From Persicaria tinctoria (lineage: Eukaryota; Streptophyta; Magnoliopsida; Caryophyllales; Polygonaceae), in contig JBANSL010000008.1 of the NCBI GenBank assembly GCA_037127255.1, positions 34,547,373-34,611,372 of the forward strand: DNA of 64,000 nucleotides, in the 5' to 3' direction. Below are positions 25,033 through 35,466 of the stretch, piece after piece. The stretch's first letter is position 1. The number at the start of each line of letters is the position of its first letter. A program made the position numbers and the translations under genes. The notes under the pieces were generated by a model, which saw nothing but the letters and a program-made list of their open reading frames with translations, ran no database searches and was not told the DNA's origin.

Positions 25033-26425
25033 GTATTGCATTATAGATTACATTTAGCATAGTTTAGTTGTGAATAGTGCATATTTTAGTTACAATTACA
25101 TGTTTACCGGTGGTATTGGAAGAGTCGAAATCTATGCAATTTTATGGTTAATTTCAGGTAAATGTGAATCCGACGAGGAATGAGGAGACTCTTGGATGAA
25201 GGAAGATTCAAGTTGAGGAAGAAAAGTGAAGAGCACGGGAGCGGAGTCGAATTTCGAGAGCCTAAGTGAATAACAAGTCAGCAAAAGTTGTCGTCAGACA
25301 TGCTGAACTTGTTTCGCACTTTCTGGAGGCCTCGGTGGTCCGATTGACTATTATAACCATGCGTTGGAAAGCTCTCGTCGAGATCTACAACTTTCATGTT
25401 GACATCGAGACCAAATTCGAAGAGGAAAAATCGCTGTGAACAGTCAAGCCGCCCCGCGGCTCGAAGCTCTGACGAAGGATTTCGCTGATCGCCGGCCGCC
25501 CCGCGGCCTGGGTTGGCTGCCCCGCGGCCCTCGCAGAAACGCACCGTTCAGACTTGGACTTTAGTTAGGGTTTTATGTTATTTTCTTTGCCGACTTTCAA
25601 AAGCCTTTTAAGAGACTTTTTATGTTATTCTTTCATTCCCCTTATGCACTTTAGAGAATTGTTGAGAGCGCCATTGAGCATGAGCAACTAAACTCTCGAG
25701 GTTTCGCCTACAGTTTGGATCTTTGATTGTTGAATTGTGAGTTTCTTAATCTAGTTCTTATTCCTATTCCAATGTTTTGACTTCTTTGTGCTTAATTCCT
25801 TGAATGTGTTTTATTCTCTCTGGCTTGATCAACTAGTTAGAGTAAATTCATTCAATTGCTAAGGTTTTGCAGATTCCTCGTAGCGAACCTTAACCCAAGT
25901 GGCAATCATATCCCTTTAGGACTCCTAGGACTAATTGGATGTGTAGGAAGTTGAATACATGTTGAATATCGACTCGTAGCTTGATATTATGTGTACCTTG
26001 GTTAATTCATAATCATAATGCTATCTCTAGGTTGAATCTTAACCGTGTTAGGGTTATTTAGATATAAGGGTTGCTAGGACTTGTAGGACTAGTAATCTAC
26101 CTAAGATCTAGACAAGAACATTGATAGGAAAAGAGAAGAACTAGAGGCTGAAACAAGGATCGAATTCATTAATCGAAGTGATAAATTGTAGGTGAACCTA
26201 TTTCTTTCCACTGCATTCTATAATAAATTTAGTTTGTTTGCTTGCTTCCGCTTTGATAAAAGGCGGATTTTTTTCACACCAAAAACCCCCCATATTCTCT
26301 ATTAGCGATCAGACTTGCACTTGAATTGAGTAGATTTCCCTTTTGATCGACCTCTTGCTTATACACTATACTAGTTGTGAGTTTGAGTATTCTTTGGCAA
26401 GAACAACGACAGGTTTTCCTCTTGT
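25033..26425 (+). repeat. 3' LTR of the Athila-like element (about 1.4 kb)
   Basis: It begins after the polypurine tract. Its final 220 bp match window positions 1-222. The copy has no coding sequence. The right end is cttgt at 26425, followed by FAR1 coding sequence. Confidence 0.75.
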
Positions 26426-27886
26426 TACATATTTCAAAGGTGAGCTACTTAATGGGCTTGTGCACACAACTTCAATATCAGAGTCACAGAATAATTTTTT
26501 CAAATGCTATGTTGATCAGCACTCAACTCTTGTGGAATTTATATTGCATTTTGATAGTGCACTAGATAAGCAAAAAAAAATTGAATGTTAAGGGGGAGAA
26601 GGGCTTGCCTGATACATCAAAGTTATCTACTATTGAGAGATATTGTGTTGAACTATCCACTCTATATGCTTTTGATGAAATCAAGAAGGAGATTGACATT
26701 GGATGTCGTGTTATTCATGTTGAAGATTTTCCAAATAATATATGTGTTTACAATGAAGAGTTTAGGAGAAAACAAAGATAAAATGTTTAAGGTACGACTT
26801 TTAATATTTTGTATTATTTGAATTTTTATATTTAAGATTTTGTATCATCAATTAACCACGTAATGTGTAATTGTTCATAAAGCTGGAGTAGTAACCATTA
26901 TTATCTTGTTAAGTTCATTATAATATTATTTTATTTTTTAAAATTTAATATTAATAGTAAATAGGTTGGTTCAAGATTAAATAAAATCTTGAACTTATGC
27001 TTGGGTAACATAAAAATTTATAAATTTATAAGGATAGGTTCAAAATTTTTAAATTATTTTATATTTTATATTATATGTTATTACTTTTTATGCTTTTGTT
27101 TTGTTTTTTTTTTGTAGGTTGAATTTGAACCAGCAATCAATCATTTAGTGTGTAATTGTTCGAAGTTTAATCAGGATGGGATCCCTTGTCGCAATGCATT
27201 TAAAGTGTTGAATGATATGAAAGTTGTCAAAATGCCCGAAAATTTGATCATTTCTCGATGGACAAAAGTTGCAACTCTATCTCCGACATACAACATCGAT
27301 AATGACATTTTTGAACAATGTGAGCAAATTGGAAGACGGAAAGCAAGATTAAATGCACTACGGTAAGACTTTAATGCTTGCTTGAGTATGATTGAGAATG
27401 ATAATACTCGTATTGAGGAGTTTGCTGCTGTTATTAAAGAATATAGATTGTCCATTGGAAATGGTGTGGGAGATGGCACAAAAAGATCAACGAAGAGATC
27501 GTTGATAGAGGAATTTGTAGGTACAAATGTCCCGGATGTGATTAGTGTAAATGATCCAAAAAAAAGAAAAAAAAATAAGGGAAGTGGGAAAAGATTAAAG
27601 GGTGGAAAAGAAAAGGCAATAGATAATAGCAAAAAAGCATCAAGGAGATGTAGTGTTTGTAAAAAGTATGTCGCACATAATAGTAGGACTTGCTTGAGAT
27701 TGCAGGCTGACAAAAAAACAAAGAAAGAAATTGTTGAAAAGGGTTAGAAGAGAAGAAGAAGAGGATGAGGAGGAAGAAGAAGATGACGATGATGATGACG
27801 ACGACGACGACGACGACGATGATGATGATGATGATGATGATGATGAAGACGAAGGAGGCACTGATGAAGATGATAGGGTTCAATGA
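26426..27886 (+). pseudogene. FAR1/FHY3-type (MULE-derived) protein, C-terminal half, broken
   Basis: FAR1-family proteins are transcription factors or transposases related to MuDR. Directly after the LTR, TYFKGELLNGLVHTTSISES and the following NNFFK...FILHFDSALDKQ segment match the end of the MULE transposase domain. A frameshift in an A-run (about 26572-26580) moves the frame to 26581-26781. After a probable intron (to TTTTGTAG at 27117) comes the SWIM zinc finger, CNCSKFNQDGIPCRNAFKVL and then IISRWTK (27150-27270); the final SWIM histidine position reads N. A stop at 27364-27366 separates this from a Lys-rich tail (27382-27747) with the knuckle RRCSVCKKYVAHNSRTC. An acidic Glu/Asp run lies in another frame. 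The N-terminal half is missing, apparently displaced by the retrotransposon insertion. Confidence 0.75.
27755..27860. repeat. GAA/GAT/GAC trinucleotide tract
   Basis: Successive GAA, GAT and GAC repeats, about 100 bp, at the end of the FAR1-like reading frame. It would encode a Glu/Asp tail in the plus frame. The poly-Ser, His/Arg and Ile/Val ORFs on the minus strand are artefacts of it. Confidence 0.9.
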
Positions 27887-28049
27887 TAGCATATATTGCA
27901 CATGATGATCTTTTTTTTTTTACAAAAGTGTATAAAAATGTCATAGGAATGGTTATTTTGCTTTGGTATTAATCAGTTTTTCCCATTCAGGTCAATGGGA
28001 AATTTGGTATTGTAATTGCATGGGTAATATATCCTTGGATATTAAATTT

Positions 28050-31020
28050 GCTTTAGTTTAAATGGAGGTTCAAGATTTAAAAATCTTGAACCTAGTTTAA
28101 ATGGAGGTTCAAGATATCACTTGCAAGTTGCAATATATAACTATTTAACCAACTAACAAAGTTTGGTGAAAATTACTTAAGGTTATATAACCAACAAGAT
28201 GTCACTTGGTTATATATAACTATAGGTTCAAGATTTGAAAATCAAGAATCTACTTTAAATTGAGGCAATATATCAAAATAAAAACTTGAACTTACTTCAT
28301 AAATCGACATGAAACATGTAAAACAACAAGATGTGACTTTACGACTATATATAACTATGAGTTCAAGATTTTTAAACTTTGAACCTACTTTAAATGAATA
28401 CAATACATCATAATAAAAACTAGATGTCACTCAATGGCTGTGTAATTATAGGTTCAAGATTTAAAAATCATGAACCTAGTTTAAATGGAGGCAATACATC
28501 CTTGTTGCCCTCATTTTTTCCCATGATGTGTAACCTTTTTTTAAAGTATTAGATAATCCCTGATGCTTTATATTTTTTCCATGATCTCATATTTGGAACA
28601 AACTTTTTAAAAAGTCCAATTAAAAAAACAAGATTATAAATAACCTGTAAATATGCAAGGTGAACCCTCAAATGCATAAACCAACAGAGGTACAAGATCT
28701 TAACCAAGTCACAAACAATTTTATAGCTTCAAAAGAAGAACAATTTAAGATAAGGTTGAAATAGAGCAAGTGGCCACATGGTGAACCAAAGCAAATATCA
28801 GGTTCAATACTTGTTTTACATGTAAATGGTAGTTCAAGTACACCCACTAGAACTTCAACTTGTGTTATAAGGAAATAAGTTCATATGGTTTCAACTAGGA
28901 AACAATCTATTAATCCCTTCTTTAGAGTAAACAAGAGGCCCCTCATCAAGATTGCACATCTGGTGTAGACACACCGCAAATCCACATTTTCTGCAAGTGC
29001 AAGCAATAACAAATCAATATCATGTACAAGTCAAACTCAAAGTTGAATAGCCTAATTTAGGAAGCAAACTCATCTTCTTTTAGATTTTAGTGGGCCAAAA
29101 AAAAAAGTTGAAACATATAGCAACAAAAAAAGTTGATTTAGTATCACACTAGCCTCAAAGAAGTTGTATTTTAACAAGATTTTGAGCTCTTACTTCGTTG
29201 AGGGGTTCTTCAACAAATGCCTTGCAATAGAGTTCTCTAAGACGGTTCACATTTTTGTTAGATTTGAACTTAAACCCTAGGTCCCAATGAGAATCAGCAA
29301 GACCACCAAAATATGTCTCCATATGCCTCATTGCATAGATACCACAATCGATATCATTATCTTCATTAGCCCAACTAATGTTCACAATGGAGATCGGTGC
29401 GTCTGACATTTGTTTAGTGATTAGGTCCCAACCTTTCTCATAACAATACCCCCATCAATATTTGGTGTTGCAATTCAAAACATATTCATATTGGACTTTA
29501 AGGATACTAACATTACACGATATAAATTTATGACTAGATGTAAATATGGGTTCAAGATTAAAAAATCTTGAACCTACTTAAACCAACATCATTAAAAATC
29601 AGAAAATAAACCAACATGAAACGTAATGTAGCAAACTTAAAAGATATGAAGTTAGGGATAAGTAATGTAGCAAACTTAAAAGATATGAAGTTAGGGATAA
29701 ATATAACTATGGTTCAATATAACTTAAAAAATATGAAGTTAGCAAACTTACTAATTTCATCGGGACACTACCATATAATTTGGAAATACTCCCACCTGAT
29801 CGCATGCTATCAATGATTTCGATTGTGGATCTTGTAAATTGAAACAAATGACATAATAATGCCCCCCGGTCAAAATAGGGAAAAATACATGTATTGGAAT
29901 ACAATGATGTCAACAGTGGTTAAAATTTTAAAATGTTGAACCTACCTTCAAATCTTGAACTTACTGTACATCTCTTACTTTTAAACACAATGGTTTAACA
30001 TTATAATCACATGTTCTAGTTTAAAACCATAGGTTGTAGATTTAAACTCAATGGTTCAAGATTATAATCATATGGGTCCAAGAAAGTATATATTTGTTCA
30101 ACGGAAAATATCTAAGATCTTTGCAACATTCGTGAAGGTTAAAAAAAATTATATAGATGGTTGAATATACATACCAAATCTGCGTCTATAAGTGGAGCTT
30201 CACTATCAAATTTTGTCTTAGTTTATCCAAGGATTCTTCAAAATATTTGAACCTCTCCTTATAAATATATCTCCCAGATTTCATAATACTTCCCACATGT
30301 GCAATATAAAATATATTTCAAAGTAACGAATATGAAAAATATAGTTTTAATTGAAAATGAAATTAAGTAATATAAATAATAAATACATACAGTTATATCA
30401 CACGTGGCAAAAAACCTCCCAGGGCCATGACGATTTCTGAGTCTCTCTTGCATGTTTAGTACATAACTCCCACCATTCATAACATCAAAAACAACTAAAC
30501 AGTCTGGTTTTAAAGTTTTCAAATATTTCCGAGGCAAGCAAAAACCCTTGTATTGAAAGATGATTGCCTTGGAAGTGAAAAAAGAAGAATATCAAGTTAT
30601 AAAAATCTTGAACCTACTTGAATATAGGCATCACATCATGAAAAGAAAATAAAGATAGTAGTAACATTACAAGACATGATTTTAGGCTAGATGTAACTAT
30701 GCGTTCATGATTATCAAACACTTTACGAATTTATATACCTATCGGTTCAAGATTTAAAATCTTGAAACTACTTAAATATAGGTAGCACATTATGAAAATA
30801 AAATAAAGATTGTAGTAACATTACAAGACATGATTTTAGGCTAGATATAACTATTAGTTCATGATTATCAAACACTTTACGAATTTATATACCTATCGGT
30901 TCAAGATTTTCAAATCTTGAACCTACTAAAATATAGGCAACACATCATGAAAATAAAATAAAGATAGTAGTAACATTACAAGACATATCAAGTTATAAAA
31001 ATCTTGAACTTATAGTTATA
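28050..31020. repeat. Dispersed palindromic repeats (GGTTCAAGATTT...AAATCTTGAACC)
   Basis: At least ten copies of a 25-30 bp imperfect palindrome: 28066, 28222, 28357, 28450, 29550, 30725, 30890 and half-sites at 26966, 30600, 31000, 31590 and 31990. Several are followed by ACTTTAAAT and GGCAATACATC, so longer modules are duplicated. A unit of about 154 bp is tandemly doubled at about 30678-30985. The region is otherwise AT-rich and non-coding apart from the Ulp1 fragments. Confidence 0.75.
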
Positions 31021-32830
31021 TTGAGATCTAAATATCTTAATATAACATAAATCAAATTTTAAGCACTTACATTTCATCTCCTTTAAAAACCCACTCTGCA
31101 ATTTTTGCAACTTCTTTAGATTGCTTTCCCTGTAAACTTACAGTTCTTTGAAGGAAAGGGCTTCTAAAATCTCTACCAGGAAGAACATCTCTCTTAGGAA
31201 GTACTCGCTTTTCTTTCTTATTCTTCTTCTAATAATAAATATATATAAAAAAAAAAGAATATAGATTATAAAATACTTAAATGAAATAAACATTAAATTA
31301 GTTCAACTTTTTGTTACCTCAACATTACTCTCCGGGATAGCATTGTGCTTCAAAACATGATTCAAGATTCTTATTGGGGGCAAACTTTGTATCCTAAAAT
31401 TTAAATAAAAACAAGTTTAAAATATATTTATTTAAAAAAATTCCAAAAAATTAATGAAAGTTTAATCACCTCAACAACTAGTTTTCTTGCTAGCTTAGCA
31501 GTAGATGGCAATAGTGGATGCTTGGCCATTAAATCCTCATTCTATATCCATAAGTTCAACAATTTATGAATATAAGTTCTACTTTTTAAAATCTTGAACC
31601 AAATTCAATAATTGAACTTAAAATTTTGAAGAACTTAAAAGTATTCTTATATAGGGATTTTTAAGTGATTTATACCTGCATATTCTGAGTATGGACATCT
31701 GTTGGAGTTTCATTTGATTGAAATGGGAATGTAGGCTCTTTTGTGTTACATGGATGAACCTATTCAAACAAATTAACGATATAAATATTTGGAAGAATTA
31801 TATATTTTTAGAATTATTTGCAAGGAAGTTAAACCTCCGATATAGGGTGGTCAGACAATGTAAATGCATTTTCTTCCCCATTAGTATCCTCCTCCAGTAG
31901 ATGACAACAGTGGATGCTTGGACATTAAATCCTCATTCTTATCGGGGAAAACTTTGTATCCTAAAATTTATTAATATAAGTTCAACTTTTTAAAATCTTG
32001 AACCAAATTCAATAATTGAACTTAAAATTTTTAAGAACTTAAAAGTATTCATATATAGGGATTTTTAACTGATTTATTCATGCATATTCTAAGTATGGAC
32101 ATCTGTTGGAGTTTCATTTGATTGAAATGGAAATGTAGGCTCTTTTGTGTACGATATAAGTATTTGGAAGAAAAATGCTCACATAGGAGAAGAAATATAT
32201 ATATTTTTAGAATTATGTGCAAGGAAGTTAAACCTCCAATATAGGGAATGTAAATGCATTTTATTCCTTAGTAGTATCCTCCTCCATAAATGTGGTGGGT
32301 TTGTCTTTTTCCACCGGCAATGGACACTCCTCAACTGGTTTCGATGTCTAAACCCGCAATAGACATTCCTCATTTTTTGATCGAACCTATTTAGTGAAAG
32401 TAAATAACAATTATAAATATATTAAGTTAAAAGTGTCTAAACAAATTAAAAGGAATATAATGCAAAAGTTATTAAATTCTGAATAAAAAAAAACACCTTG
32501 TTTTGTTTAGATGGAACACTCTCTATAAGCTTTTTTTATGGAACCTATAAACATATATATTAGAATATAACTATATAAAAATCTTATGAAAATATAAAAC
32601 ATATAAAGGTTTCAATTGTTAATTATAATTACCTGGGGTTCATTGGATTGAAGTGAGCTCAATGAAATTTCGAGATAAAAAGAAGGTTCATCATTGAAAG
32701 GGAACTATTTCAACTCAGCCTTTTTCATCAAAGCCTTCACAACATTGTCGCACTCAGCCAAGAAATCAGGATCCTTCCAATGGTCACTATCAGCCCAATC
32801 ATCAGATTCTTGAGTATTCTATCTCCTCTG
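29155..32830 (-). pseudogene. Ulp1 (C48) protease-like transposon gene, multi-exon remnant
   Basis: Minus-strand fragments in order: DSDHWKDPDFLAECDNVV (about 32820-32710); KPVEECPLPVEKDKP in a duplicated exon (about 32330); DFRSPFLQRTVSLQGKQ, then VAKIAEWVFKGDEM before a GTAAG donor (about 31210-31075); KTLKPDCLVVFDV (about 30540-30400); RYIYKERFKYFEESLDKLRQ (about 30270-30190); and GGHYYVICFNLQDP with the catalytic His (about 29860). The last fragment is NDIDCGIYAMRHMETYFG with the catalytic Cys (about 29355-29300), ending at 29155. Ulp1 domains of this kind are carried by plant MULEs (Kaonashi-like) and other transposons. Frameshifts and stops show it is dead. It converges with the FAR1-like fragment and the two may be one former element; that is inference. 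Confidence 0.6.
31501..32290. repeat. Tandem duplication of about 396 bp
   Basis: GTAGATGGCAATAGTGGATG at 31500 recurs at 31897 with few changes. The following blocks, including TTCAATAATTGAACTTAAAA and GCAAGGAAGTTAAACCTCC, also recur in the same order up to about 32286. It duplicates an exon-bearing part of the Ulp1-like remnant. Confidence 0.8.
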
Positions 32831-33130
32831 GTAGAAAAGACTCGATTGTGGGGGTAGGGTTTGGATTGTGGTACACGCGCAGGGATACATGGGTGATGGT
32901 GTGTTTTTTCTTTTTGATTTTTAATTAATCAAAATGATGGATTAATCTCAGCCATCAGATTCTACTAAATCAATGGTCTAGATGTGTTCACATGATACAC
33001 ATTAAGCCCTGAGTACATCGGAACTAACCCCTATATATAATATATATGTATATATGTATATATAGGCCCTTATTCTCTAGGTGCTACCCTATAGTAACAA
33101 CCATGCAACTAGATCACATATGTTACACAC
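32831..33130. other. AT-rich stretch, possible transposon edge
   Basis: No ORF. It has TATATA runs at 33032-33065 and the flanking CTCTAGGTGCTACCCTATAG (33074-33093), which might mark an element end. No matching inverted end was found. Confidence 0.3.
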
Positions 33131-33430
33131 TTAACACATACCCATAGAGCACTTGAAAACAACAACACAATTACTCTTATGAGGATCATCTTCTTTTTCT
33201 GCTAAAGTCTGCTCAGGAGAACCTTGTTTTGCAGCAGGATCCGCAGTAGAAGCATTAGTTGTTCCACAAACATTCAATTCAGTAGCATCCAAAGTATGGA
33301 CCTGAACTGTAGTGACATTCGACTTTTCAATCAAAGCTTCAGCCTCGAGTGTATCAGATGCTGCCCTAGAGGACCCAACAAGACCTGGGGGAAGGGAGGA
33401 GGAGTCACATACCTAGAAAATACGGCGTTA
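33131..33430 (-). pseudogene. Unrecognised coding-like fragment
   Basis: The minus strand is open from about 33410 to 33131, longer than its first ATG (33334) suggests, and may start at an acceptor-like site near 33410. The peptide is Ser/Thr/Ala-rich with an acidic stretch (TLAEKEDDPHKS) and no motif I recognise. It could be an exon of the same transposon gene or a captured host fragment. Confidence 0.25.
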
Positions 33431-33487
33431 ATCGTTATTAGAAGAAGAAAAATCACTTGTGGAATCCTTGACCACCTGCATTCGTGA

Positions 33488-34080
33488 ACCCAAGGGTTTA
33501 TGGGTGTGCCACCTGGGATTAAAACAAAAAATAAAAATAAAAAAACTCACGAACCCTTCACTTCGGGTGCGCACAGATGAACCCTAAAAAGTAAGGTTCA
33601 TTGTGCCAAGTGTCACATGAGGGAGAGGAAGAAGGGAAAAATATTGATATTTCGGTACGTTTTGAAATCGAAAAAAAATAAAAATTATTTTTGAATGTAA
33701 TTTAATTTTATCTATCCATAGACACCCATATTGCATATATTTTAGAGAATTTTTTTTCAGATTAAATAATACTCATATGTAAGTTATGAGCCCAATGTTA
33801 GACTCACGAATGCGGGTGGAAAATAAAAAAAATTGGAATAAGATTCTTAAGTTGAGGTGGCAGGGAAAAAGTAAGTTGTGAGCTCAATATTGGACTCGCG
33901 AATGCAGATGGTTAGGATCACCTTTCTTAAAGTTATTGTTCACCACTATTGAGCTAGTAGTTGCAAAAGAGCTGGACTTAGGGAGGGTTCCAAGTACAGT
34001 CATCTTGTCAGGTCCACCACCACTTCGAGTTGCACAGATATGACTAGGTGTGACTTGTAAGACTTAAACCATCTTTAGAG
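33488..34080. other. Intergenic stretch
   Basis: No ORF or RNA gene seen. A short phrase similar to GAGCTCAATATTGGACTCGC (33880-33899) also occurs near 33788, a minor internal repeat. Confidence 0.4.
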
Positions 34081-35430
34081 CATGGTGGTACTCTAGTTGA
34101 GTATCATAAGCTATTAAAAAAATACAAAAGTGAGGAAGAACCAATAAAGAGATAAAAAATACAAAATACAAAAGTGAGGAAGAACCAATAAAGAGTATGA
34201 TACTCCTTTCACATAATTACATTGGTTAAATAAAAAAATTGACATTTTATTTTATTTTCTATTTTTAAAATTAGTTATGATACTCATAATACCATAACTA
34301 ATTTAAAAAGAGAGAAAATAAAAGGGTGATTTTGGTAGAGGGTCTTTTTTGAATATTCAATTAGTCACCTAGCCCATAAATCAATTTAATTAGTTTTGTC
34401 ATAGCCCCTTCCCAATTGGGTGGGTTGGTCAATGGTCAACCGTTTGACCATTGACCGGTCAACGTTGACCAACTCATTTTGATGTCAACTTTTTTTTTTT
34501 TTTGATGCCAACTTTTTTTTAGTGATGCCATATTTTACCGTTTTGATGCCAAAATTTTACTATATTTTATTTTCACTTTGATGCCACTTTTTTATGTCAA
34601 TTTTTTGATAATATTTTTTTTTTACCGTGATGCCATATTTTTGATGATATTTTTTCAAAGTAGTATTTTTTGATGACATTTTTTTCTTTAATGTGATACA
34701 AATTTTTCAAAATGGCATCAATGGTCAACGTGACATTAGAGTAAACAAAAAATGTCATCAAAGTTTAAAAAAAGTGTCATCCAACAATTTAATTAGAAAA
34801 GTGGCATCAGAGTGAAAATAAAATATAATAAAATTTTGGCATCAAAACGGTAAAATATGACATCGCAAAAAATGTCATCAATGTTTTAAAAAAGTGGCAT
34901 TAAAAAAAAGTCATCCAATCATTTCATTAGAAAGGTGACAATAAGGTGACAATATTTTGATTCCACGTTTTAAGCTCTTATGCCATCAATTATATAAAAT
35001 TGTCACCACAAAAATGTTGGCATCAAAACGGTAAAATATGGCATAACTAAAAAAAAAAAAGTTGGCATCAAAAAAAAAAAAAAAAGTTGGCATCAAAAAA
35101 AAAAAGTTGGCATCAAAATGGGTTGACCGGTCAACGGTTGACCATTGACCGTTTAAGAGGGCTAAGCAAGCTTAAAAAACAATTAATGGGCTAAGCATAC
35201 TAAAAAAACAATTAATGGACCTATCTAGCTAACCAAATATGCTTAAAGGTCCACTTGAACAAAATCCCTCAAAATAAAATAAAATGTTAGATTTTTTTTA
35301 TTAAACTAATATAATTATGTGAGAGAATTATCATAGTCCGTATGATACTCACTTTACGTTCTCCCCACTTTTGTATTTTGTATTTTTTGTATTTTTTATT
35401 TTTTTAACCGCTTATGATACTCCAACTAAT
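34080..35430. mobile_element. MITE-like inverted-repeat element, interrupted
   Basis: AGTTGAGTATCATAAGC near the left end (about 34095-34111) is mirrored by GCTTATGATACTCCAACTA at the right end (35410-35428). Further inverted matches lie inward (GTATGATACTC at 34197 and 35340; CACATAATTA at 34210). No coding sequence. A second inverted-repeat element occupies its centre. The outer ends and TSD cannot be fixed because the LINE inserted at the right edge. Confidence 0.55.
34330..35280. mobile_element. Foldback/MITE with GGTCAA ends and GATGCCA repeats
   Basis: GGTCAATGGTCAACC with TTGACCGGTCAACG near 34430 is mirrored by GGGTTGACCGGTCAACGG and TTGACCATTGACC near 35120-35155. Inside, repeats of TTTTGATGCCA in the left half become TGGCATCAAAA in the right half, so nearly 1 kb could fold as one hairpin. 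Both halves hold T or A runs of 10-16. No ORF. Confidence 0.75.
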
Positions 35431-35466
35431 GTCTTCCCGGTGTTACGGACAACTGCGGACGAAAAA

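Larger units (their letters stand above)
1..26425 (+). mobile_element. Athila-like Ty3/gypsy LTR retrotransposon, gag-only, split by a CACTA element
   Basis: The 3' part of the 5' LTR (1 to about 222) is matched by 26206-26425 with about a dozen mismatches by eye. Between them lie a tRNA-Asp primer site, a gag-like ORF, the motif GGGAGGCAACCCA (1315-1327) and GTGTGGGGGA tracts typical of Athila/Tat-type elements. No protease, RT, RNase H or integrase was found, so the element is non-autonomous: gag leads directly into the 3' untranslated part. A CACTA transposon (2991-24990) sits inside it, so its own sequence in this window is about 4.4 kb. Its 5' end and 5' TSD lie before the window. The right end falls at 26425-26429, where the sequence changes abruptly to FAR1 coding sequence. 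Lineage assignment rests on the primer site and these motifs only. Confidence 0.8.

Noticed and set aside
27542..27944. Poly-Ser, poly-Ile/Val and His/Arg ORFs on the minus strand
   Set aside because: Antisense translations of the GAA/GAT/GAC tract of the FAR1-like gene.
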